Source: Agrocybe praecox (Eukaryota > Basidiomycota > Agaricomycetes > Agaricales > Agrocybaceae). From it: a stretch of 40,128 bases of DNA. The DNA is taken from assembly GCA_964017145.1 (NCBI GenBank), contig CAXHKQ010000159.1:1-40128 (forward strand), written 5' to 3'. The notes beneath the pieces are model-generated. The model did no database searches, was not told the DNA's origin, and saw only the letters and a list, made by a program, of their open reading frames with translations. Position numbers and translations under genes: made by a program. Numbering within the stretch: the first letter of the stretch is position 1; each line of letters opens with the position of its first letter. Shown piece by piece: positions 32,754 to 40,128 of this stretch.

Positions 32754-33483
32754 GAAGTGCCGAAGTCCCCCATTTTTATATTATCCTGTTCATTGCCTGC
32801 CCACTTTCCATCTCCGTGCATTATGTTTAGAATATGTCCTATGTCGTCGTTCTATATGCTACGCCTTATGATTACAGTACATCTAACCTAATTACAGTTG
32901 AGGCGATATTTTTTACGTTTTATTTAGTTCTCAATGGAATGTTTTTTGCGCCTCCATATGTCAGATGAGTCGTCTATTATTTAATCTACTTGACATGCAA
33001 AACGTGAAGGTGAACATAATTCAGTGTATTGTAGTAAATATACCGCGGGCGCCTACGTTCTTCGTATAAGTGGCTAATAAATATCGCACTATGTTATTAG
33101 CAGCACTGCGTGAAGGAAGAAAGCTTACTCGTAGTAATACTGGCGACGCCTATTGTTACGAATGTTACGGCGAGCTTCTTCATCATGATTTGACAGCATA
33201 TTTTCTTTTAGAAATAGCGGAAGTTGGGTGCAAGTGAGAAATCAAAGTTGGAAATTGTTAAGTTCAACTTCCTTCCAATTAAGGAATTTGAACTTTCACG
33301 CAATTTCAACTCGTAAGTAAATTGGGGTTCGTTGCACTAATACTATGCCCTGTAAATTATACTAGATGATAAGCTTAGATACATGAAAATTTGTTTACAA
33401 ACTTATTTCAGAGGAAAGTAAGGTATTTATAAGTCGTAAGTCATATCTCTTACGCTTGTGGATGCGATACTCATAATCCGCAG
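32754..33483. other. AT-rich spacer inside the KDZ element
   Basis: 730 bp between gene B and the captured host fragment. It contains TTATTT-rich sequence and an AACTTTGA/TCAAAGTT-like weak inverted pattern near 33230-33300 (AAATCAAAGTTGGAAATTG and GAACTTTCACGCAATTTC). No coding region was recognised. Confidence 0.4.
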
Positions 33484-33896
33484 TCTATGGACCAAATATA
33501 CTGTTGCAGGTATGATTTATGTCCATTACTCTTCATTACGTTTGCTCACATTTTTTCCTAGCGATACCTGGGTCATTCATCTTCACGATGCTCTTCCTTC
33601 CTTTCTACGCCGTCGTAGCGCCTGCTATTGGGTTCTCGAAAGAATACCAAGGCATCGTACCTCGCCTATGGGGAAATAGCATTTTCTATTTCGTCTTCAT
33701 CGTCATGCCCCTGTTCTGTTTGGTGCGAGACTTCGCATGGAAATAGTAAGTCAGGTATCTGACAAGAATCCGCAACCAATGCTCTTTTTTCCGCAGCTAC
33801 CGGCGGACATATTCACCGCTTTCCTATCATATCGTACAAGAGCTGCAGAAATACAATATTCCTGACTATAGACTGAGACAGGAGCAGTGCGTATTT
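33484..33896 (+). pseudogene. Captured fragment of a Drs2-type P4-ATPase gene (C-terminal exons)
   Basis: Three exon pieces (about 33484-33509, 33562-33745, 33797-33896) with intact GT-AG introns give WTKYTVAAIPGSFIFTMLF, then AVVAPAIGFSKEYQGIVPRL, FVFIVMPLFCLVRDFAWKYY and RRTYSPLSYHIVQELQKYN, then IPDYRLRQEQ. This is the last transmembrane segments and the start of the cytosolic tail of a phospholipid-translocating (flippase) ATPase of the Drs2 group. The catalytic DKTGT region and all upstream exons are absent, and the following exon is lost. Retained introns show capture of genomic DNA rather than of a processed transcript. Confidence 0.85.
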
Positions 33897-34216
33897 TATG
33901 TTTGAGGGACTCGGTGGGCAGCGTTATTGTCTCTTTGGAAATTGAAAGAAGCAGTGCGTTTGTGTCGGCCGGCAACTTGTGTGCCTGTCTGAAAACAGCC
34001 TTAACAACAAGATCACTGATACAAGACCAAAGTCAAAGCTGTCTTCACATCCTCGCAGCCTTATATATACTCAAAGGTCCATATCCTTTTGTTTCTCCCG
34101 TACCACGTCTGAGACTGTCTCCGCCTCATTCTTTTCTCTTTCTCTTTCTTGTTTTTTAACCTTTCTTCTTCTAAACACCCCTTGCATTGCACTATAGAGC
34201 GTCCGGAACGCCAGTC
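33897..34216 (+). promoter_or_regulatory. Captured intergenic region with noxR-like promoter
   Basis: It lies between the P4-ATPase and noxR fragments. It contains TTATATATA near 34061 and a CT-rich stretch (34100-34190) directly before the noxR ATG, typical of fungal promoters. It is probably the original spacer between the two genes in the donor genome. Short ORFs here are not supported. Confidence 0.45.
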
Positions 34217-34746
34217 ATGTCTTTGAAAGCGGAAGTCGAAACCTGGGCAGCGGCCCTGAAAACTTACGATAGAGAGGACTTCGAGAAGTCTCTCGAACTT
34301 TTTTCTGTGCGTTTCCTCTCCAAAAGCCATGTACGTCGTGTTTCCTCTCCTTGTTCCTGCACTCTCTTTAACTTGGAATAGCAATTACGAACAACTGGGG
34401 CTCAAATTCCGCTTGTTTTCCGCCGAGGTCTTATTCAACAAGGCTACGGATGAGCTCTACACAGACAGATTACATGGGGAAAGCGGTGGGTACCTTGCTA
34501 GTTTCTGCGACTTCAGATGATTGAACCATACATCAGAAATTGGTTGTCTCAACTGATACCAGCGATGTGATCACCTCCTTCTCTGGCTCTGCTCGATTGA
34601 AAGCTGGTATATCTCCAGCTGGGCTATTCCTCGACCGACCTGACTTGCTGGATTCCCAAGCAAGGAGTCAGGACATACGTCGTCGTGTCGCCCACCTCCC
34701 GAGAGTCCATACACGATGCACATCAATCCAAGGATACATGTGTTGA
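34217..34746 (+). pseudogene. noxR: Captured fragment of a noxR (p67phox-like) NADPH oxidase regulator gene
   Basis: Pieces: the N-terminus MSLKAEVETWAAALKTYDRE then DFEKSLELFS (34217-34306) with a donor-like GTGCGT; NYEQLGLKFRLFSAEVLFNK (34384-34443) after an acceptor; and KLVVSTDTSDVITSFSGSAR then LKAGISPAGLFLDRPD (34537 onward). These match, in order, the first TPR, the last TPR region and the segment after the TPR domain of fungal NoxR, the Rac-binding activator of NADPH oxidase. The middle TPRs, the segment before KLV and everything after the linker (including the PB1 end) are missing. The TPR array is broken, so it is not a functional regulator. It follows the P4-ATPase fragment in the same orientation. 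Confidence 0.85.
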
Positions 34747-35060
34747 ATCAACCACGAGCCCAAGGAAGGATGTTTGCGCATTAGGCACTCCCCATGAAAC
34801 CATACCTAGCGAGCGCCACTCCCAAGATCCCTCTGCAGGAAGTTGAAAGAGAATGATGGCAGGCGGAGCAAGCGTGCACGTATATCTGCGTAGCGGGGAT
34901 TGGAGTTTTTTTGCGAACCCAAATATAGTGCCTGGAGTGAAAAGACCAAAAGTAAGTTCTATATAATATTTCTACATTAGCATTGCACTGCTGAACCTGG
35001 ACTTACAGACACTCGTGGTCGTGGTCCGTAGACTCTGGTTCCGCGAGAAAAGTTGCCTTG
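34747..35060. other. Spacer after the captured fragments
   Basis: About 310 bp without recognisable coding sequence. Strings such as CCAAGATCCCTCTGCAGGAAG may be leftover host or noxR-derived sequence but cannot be assigned. Confidence 0.3.
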
Positions 35061-35084
35061 ATACTGTGGATTTCTATCACCCAT

Positions 35085-35345
35085 TCTCGCTAAACCGTCG
35101 ACCTGTCCTCACTTGATAACCATCATTCTCACTATAGCACTCAACGTTCAACGTTCAACCATCATGTTATGGTTGCCCTCTCGCTCAATTGTCATTTTCG
35201 CTAACCATCGTCTTCACTTAACGGCCCGTCCTCGCTCAACCATCTCTCACTCAACCATCGTTCTCGCTTAACGTTCAATCGTCGTCCTCGCTCAACCATC
35301 TCTCGCTCAACCGTTGTCCTCGCTCAACCGTCGTTCTCACTCAGA
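35085..35345. repeat. Minisatellite of CTCGCTCAACCGTCGTC-type units
   Basis: Degenerate 16-20 bp units (TCGCTCAACCATC, TCGTCCTCGCTCAACC and similar) repeat roughly a dozen times, ending about 300 bp before the transposase start codon. It lies within the transposase promoter region. Confidence 0.8.
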
Positions 35346-35644
35346 CTTAATGGCTCTTTCAACTTGACTATAAAAATATCATAGAAAGTATCATAAACAT
35401 GTATTAGCAAGAAATGACAATTTGCTATCTGCTGTGCCTAATAAGCATCGGTATTACAGCTTACTGATAATATAAACGAACAAATTCAAACTGATGCAGT
35501 AATATCTTTGGTACGTCATGTGATCTTTTCGGCTGCTCAAATGCCTAAGTTATAGTACCTCCAAGTACCCTCACCGACTCTTCAGGATTTCTCGCCTCTT
35601 GGTATCTTTCTCTATCTCTTCTTGGTTCGTAAACTGTCCCGAAA
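35346..35644 (+). promoter_or_regulatory. Transposase upstream region
   Basis: It is AT-rich at first (TATAAAAATATCATAG near 35370), then pyrimidine-rich with TCTCGCCTCTTGG and CTTTCTCTATCTCTTCTTGG just before the ATG, as expected for a fungal core promoter and leader. The exact start is not determinable. Confidence 0.4.
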
Positions 35645-38600
35645 ATGTCTGCACGTGCAAAGAAGAAGCCGAGGAAAGCAACTAGCCAGATCTTTCATGA
35701 CGAAGTGCCGGTGTTCGGGGAATACCATACGATTCATGTCCAGGAGACGAAGTCACGGCGAGTAGGGAATACTACTCTGGCGGCGCCTATGGGTCGAGTG
35801 GCCACTCTACCAGCTACTCTCTGGGAAAACGCGACCAGCTGGGAGCCACCAGATAGCGAAGATTTTGCTCTCGATCCCACAGCTGACCTGTATGAATCTG
35901 TACTAAACGGCGAGGTTATGGTTGACGCCCCGAGAGAGCTAAAGAGAAAGAGAAATAGGACTGAGGTATCGGTAGGTCATGGTCAGCTTTCCATATCCAA
36001 GGATCTCCTAAAATTTATGTCTCAGAAACGCCCTCATGTGGTATGGAAGAAACAATATCGTCAAACATACTTACAGGAACTCTTGCGTTGGTCTGGCCGT
36101 GGAGACTTTGCGACGTCTCAGTTTTGTCCAGATTGCATCTCGAGACAGAATTCCCCTCTTGGTTCCCCACTTTATCGCTGCGATGAGTGCTTTATCCCCG
36201 ACCTCTGCTGTGCTGCGTGCTGCGTGAAGCGGCATCGCCAACTTCCTTTTCATAGAATCAAGGTACGTTGCTTTCAGAAATCACCTCTTCTTCCCCAGAC
36301 TCATTCTTGAAATCTCGCTCAGAAATGGAACGGCACTCATTTTGAAAGTACGACTCTCAAATTGTTAGGCCTGAAAATCCAGCTCAACCATTCTGGGATG
36401 AATTGCGAGAACCCGGTGCCATGTCATTCGAAGCTTCTTGTCCTACACACCAATGGATTCCATGACATATCTATCATGTACTGTGGATGTACTCGATCCA
36501 TACCTTACCACCTCCAGTTACTTCGCCGACGCATGTACCCTTCGACCCAGCTCAATCCAAAGGCTTGCGCAACTTTTGAACTACTAAATCAACTACACAA
36601 ATATTCCCTTACTACCAAAGCGTCGACCTACGACTTTTACCGCGCTCTTGAAAAGCTAAGCGACAACACAGGCCTCAATCCTCAACGATCGCGATATCGA
36701 GCTTTGTTTCGTATGATAATGCAATGGCGCCATCTGAAAATGTTAAAGTGGGCAGGTCGGGCTCACGATCCCTCTGGAGCTGATGCAACCAAACCAGGTG
36801 AATTAGCCGTCAGGTGTCCTTCCTGTCCCTACCCTGGTATCAACTTGCCAGATGGATGGGAGAGCGTGCCGGAAGGAATGAGGTGAGTTAATGACTCTTG
36901 AGCGGTTATAAGCCTGTTTCTCACCGATATTTTTATCAAGATTTCTCTACATGGTTATAATCTGCATGGATGCCAATTTTCGCTTGAAGAATCAACTCGT
37001 TTCGAGCTACTCGCAGGATCCTGGTCTGGGCATAGGGTGGGGTTATATGGTACCGCGTCAAGCATACGAAACATATGTTTTGAGCAGGGCCGATGATGAC
37101 GACGTAAGTATCTTTATTCTCCGTAAATCTTTCATTCCGTTGACGTCAACTTCAGATCAGTACGTGCGTGGGATTTCAAGCGCTGGCCAAAGCCAATACG
37201 AAATTTTCGCGAGGCCTTCGTTACACCGGCGTCAATATGACCGTATGTGGGCGTTCGGAAATGATAATGCCTATCGGTGTGGGCAATCTTCACAAAGGAG
37301 AGAGGTATGTCTGCCGCACTCCTTGCTGCGTCATTCTGAAGAATACTGATGGTTGTCTAGGTATGCTAACATGGACTATATCTTCGGTTCGGCCCTACAA
37401 AACGTTCTTGTTTCACTCGTTCTGATCAGCTACGACGTCGCCTGCCAATGGTTCACCAATCTATTCAAAAGAATTGACGAGCACTGGCCGCAGGAAATCA
37501 AGCCGCGATCAGCTATTCAACTCACCCCTGCTATTCCAAAACTGCACGAGTCAATGCATCAGGCTACCGGACATCAAATTTATTCCCTCAATTACCTACG
37601 TGGCGTAGGATTAACGGATTGCGAATGTCCAGAACGCGTCTGGAGTCCTCACAATGCCTTAGGGAACTCGACAAAAACGCAGGCACCTGGCTCAAGGCAC
37701 GACGTCTTGGACGACCATTTCGGATTCTGGAATTGGGAAAAATACATAGGGCAAGGAAAAACTCTCGCACGTCGCTACCGGGGAGCAGTTGCGGACAGAA
37801 ACATCCTTACCGAAAGCCATCGAGGCTTAACGTCGACGCTACGCCAGAAGACCGTGCTTGAGTGGGAGCGACTGTGTGATGAGTGGGAGTCCGCTCCGTT
37901 TCCGAAGAAGGTGTTCAACCCTTACTATACGGATAACAAATGTGAGTATTTTTCTGGCTTTTCTTTCCGTGTTGATATAGACCTTGATTTTGTAGCTATC
38001 TCTGAGGCCTCCGTCAGGAAGGAATTTGCACAAGAAGAGAAGCAACTCAATGATTCTGGAGCCCCTCAGGTTCATCAAATGTCGCCGTCTGCCTTTATCC
38101 TTCTGGCTCTTGAGCTCGAACATGCGCAGTACGTTTTATTTACACTAGCTATACATTCGTATCCTGTACTCATACACGCTTATATGTTAAGGCGTCGCCT
38201 TCACTGTGTTGTCAAGGACCCTCTAGCATCATCCACCCTACGAAAGGAAGGGTCAATTGCCGAGCAACGCAATACATTGCGAGCACGAATTCGCGCCTGG
38301 GAGTTACTTGTGCCCATCTACATGCCTGGGCTGTTGCAGTATCAAAGCGACTGCAGCCGCTCACCCGCCGCTAACCCATTCGTTCCCAAGTCCGACCATC
38401 CCGAGGACGCTGTAATCGTCCTGCCGTCGCATATCCACAAACATGTCAGATCGACAATTTGCCACCCTGGTTTACCACAGATGGAGGCCAAAATGCGTAC
38501 TGCACAGTGCTCCGATGCCTTGGATGAGCTTCGACGTACGTTGAAGCTCAAGCAACGTATGATTCTATTCAAGAATCGGAATGTACGGGGGCAACGCGAG

Positions 38601-39440
38601 GGTACCCGCTCGAGAGCCCTGATAGATGCCGTTCATCTTCGAGCTCGACGATCTGTTGAAAAATATCGCGTAGCAAGGCAGGCAAAGTTGGCTCTTGAAG
38701 GACCGGGCGACTGGGAGAATGTCTATCGACCTCTCCTAGATAGTGATGTTCGAAGCTACCAAGACCCATCGAAACTTCCAAAGAAAGTTGGTTGCCCTGG
38801 AACACTCGAGGATGGTCAGAACACGAGCAGCGTTGTTGAAGAGGAGGAATTCTCTCTCTTTGATGATCCACGGAGTCGTCGGGACGGCACAGGAGAAACA
38901 CGTAGGACCCTTTCGTGGATTTGGACGACCTCTGGCGCGATCACAGTGGAGGATGAGAGTGACGCCATTGTACTATCCGAATGGGCAAAGAGTAAAGCAC
39001 GCGCATGCAGGGCGAAGGAGGAGGTGATGCTTCTGAAAGAAGAGATGCGCCGAGTTTTGGAATATCTTCGATGGAGGGCTAAACAGTGGCGGGATAAAAT
39101 CATCATCCACACGAATGTATCCCCGCAACTATTAGAGGGTCTCAATGCTTACGCGGCAACGCAATCACAAAGGCAAGAGGCGCTTGCTCAAATCTTCACT
39201 AATTTATGGAAGAAGTCGCTGCAAGTCTCTCACCTCGAGCAAGCTATCTCGGCAACGGACACTGATGTTCCTGGTGCCCACGTTGATCAGATACCAGCAG
39301 AAGAGGGCGTCGATGACGAGGAGGATGAACACGACAATGTGGATGACGATGATGAAGAAGATGAAGAGAGCCTCCTCCGTCAGGAGCAAGATGCTCTCGG
39401 CATCGATGACTATGACATGGACGATTTAGCAGGTGTCTGA
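35645..39440 (+). CDS. KDZ transposase with CxC2 zinc cluster (1150 aa, apparently intact)
   Basis: Seven exons (35645-36262, 36323-36882, 36941-37103, 37156-37304, 37361-37941, 37996-38128, 38192-39440) join in frame over introns of 60, 58, 52, 56, 54 and 63 bp. The last two introns are multiples of three and open in one frame, so they are easily missed. Domains: basic N-terminus; CxC2-type cluster (CPDC..YRCDECF..CCAACCVKRH, about 160-200) followed by HRIKKWNGTHFE; KDZ core with MDANFRL (about 402), CVGFQALAKAN, GRSEMI, NLHKGERYANMDY, SYDVACQW (about 520) and CPERVWSPHNAL..GSRHDVLDDHFGFWNW (about 584-620); then a helical C-terminal part and an acidic tail. The Asp of MDANF, the Asp of YDVACQW and the Glu of PERVW are candidate catalytic residues of the RNase H-like fold. 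It should excise and integrate the element through the terminal repeats. Confidence 0.93.
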
Positions 39441-39593
39441 GTTATTCCGCGCACATACATACGTCTTTTTTACACCTTTACATCACCTTCATCTCGTTAT
39501 CTTCTCCCTCTTTCTACCGTTATTTTGTTATTCTTGTGCTTGGTAGGGCCTGTCCTACTATATAGAATAAATATCTGCTATATGTTTTGTGTT
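39441..39593. other. Transposase 3' flank
   Basis: 150 bp between the stop codon and the right terminal repeat. It is T/C-rich, then TATAGAATAAATAT, which may serve polyadenylation. Confidence 0.4.
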
Positions 39594-40128
39594 ATAATTA
39601 GCACTACGGAAAACATAAGCGACCAAATTCGGAGGTACCGATAAAGGTATGTTCTATTGTGACGTCAATTGATGGGCTCTAGACAAGGTCCAGACCAAGA
39701 TATATAAATAATTTTATTAGATAAGATTAGCCATGCAGATCAATCAAAGATCAATTATTAATAGCAGACAGCTAAATATAACGCTACGTCTATGCACAAT
39801 ATTTATAAACGACATCCAAAGTCATCCGCGCCAATCCATCCCGTCCCGTCCCTTTTTAGGCGCACAAAGACCCTAAAAAAATCTTAATATATATATAGAT
39901 CACAAGTCTGGCTTTGGCGCCCTCAAATCGCAACCACTACGCCTGCAGCGTCTAATTGCAGGTCGCTGATGCCCAAAATGAGCTTGTTTGTTGGTATTTA
40001 CCAAGACCCACTGCTCTCTGGCCTCTGATGGCCTTCGGCACAAGCTGTGCACCTGATATATATCGTTGCCGGGCCAGGAAATTGCCCACTATGATGTATC
40101 ACCAAATGTACATTTTGCCGGATTTGAT
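39594..40128. repeat. Right terminal inverted repeat of the KDZ element (tip cut by window end)
   Basis: It is the reverse complement of 26594-27128 at constant register (positions sum to 66722), with isolated mismatches such as TCTAGACAAGG against the left copy. TGATGTATCA at 40092-40101 is the inner arm of the tip hairpin. The outer arm begins in the last four bases (TGAT). Confidence 0.93.

Larger units (their letters stand above)
26588..40128. mobile_element. Complete-looking KDZ DNA transposon, about 13.5 kb, with captured host DNA
   Basis: Terminal inverted repeats of 535 bp pair base for base without gaps over 26594-27128 and 39594-40128, with very few mismatches seen by eye. The last bases of the window stop about six positions short of the right tip. 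Between them lie accessory gene A (minus), accessory gene B (plus), a block of captured host gene fragments, and an intact CxC2-KDZ transposase (plus). KDZ (Kyakuja-Dileera-Zisupton) elements are known from basidiomycetes as large transposons, some carrying TET/JBP genes; none is seen here. The target duplication cannot be tested because the right flank is outside the window. Confidence 0.9.

Noticed and set aside
37942..38191. Reading the late transposase ORF as uninterrupted coding sequence
   Set aside because: Two in-frame introns (54 and 63 bp) with good splice signals fit better; the peptide they would encode does not fit the KDZ pattern, while the spliced version does.
26588..40128. TET/JBP dioxygenase gene expected in some KDZ elements
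   Set aside because: No HxD..H-type dioxygenase signature was seen in any of the three genes or in the spacers.
1..40128. CRISPR array, tRNA or rRNA genes
   Set aside because: No regularly spaced identical repeats with unique spacers, and no recognisable tRNA or rRNA consensus; the sequence is eukaryotic.

Overview
The window looks like a repeat-dense stretch of a filamentous basidiomycete (probably Agaricomycetes) nuclear genome. The reasons are short 45-63 bp GT-AG introns, KDZ-type DNA transposons, chromodomain Ty3/gypsy retrotransposons, and captured pieces of a fungal NADPH-oxidase regulator (NoxR) and a P4-ATPase. I see no intact single-copy host gene, rRNA, tRNA or CRISPR array. The species cannot be named from this sequence.

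Left part (1-12.4 kb). AT-rich, degenerate repeats (1-2286) are followed by a doubly truncated Ty3/gypsy fragment (2287-3988) and two minisatellite blocks (about 4150-5100). Next, on the minus strand, is a KDZ-type remnant: the C-terminal 523 codons of a transposase (9245-7579, three exons) and a downstream 703-aa protein with about eight copies of a D-x-K-W peptide repeat (7462-5295). A 1.7 kb segment with CATCAGGAAAA inverted ends (about 9245-10945) separates this from an older Ty3/gypsy copy.

Retrotransposon nest (10.9-19.6 kb). A full-length Ty3/gypsy chromovirus (12393-18799) has two 477-bp LTRs that look identical and an ACCTC target-site duplication. It sits inside the older gypsy copy (10946-12392 plus 18800-19358), which itself lies in a minus-strand Ty1/copia gag. 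The young element has a Tf1-like self-priming signature: 12 nt after the LTR are complementary to the predicted transcript start. It carries a one-base deletion in RNase H, so its polyprotein is broken.

Middle (19.6-26.6 kb). This holds weakly supported ORFs, a probable degenerate LTR, an LTR plus gag of a second gypsy lineage with two nonsense codons, an inverted gag zinc-knuckle fragment, a diverged solo KDZ terminal repeat (25375 to about 26010), a perfect 15-bp hairpin and a 14-bp minisatellite.

Right part (26588-40128). This is an apparently complete, about 13.5 kb KDZ transposon with 535-bp terminal inverted repeats. The window stops about six bases before the expected right tip. It encodes three reading frames that join cleanly across predicted introns: accessory protein A (minus, 735 aa), accessory protein B (plus, 708 aa, divergently transcribed) and a CxC2-KDZ transposase (plus, 1150 aa). 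Between B and the transposase lies captured host DNA: the 3' part of a Drs2-type phospholipid-translocating ATPase gene, then the 5' part of a noxR gene, both still with introns. Captured host gene fragments inside an otherwise intact KDZ element are the main discovery candidate.
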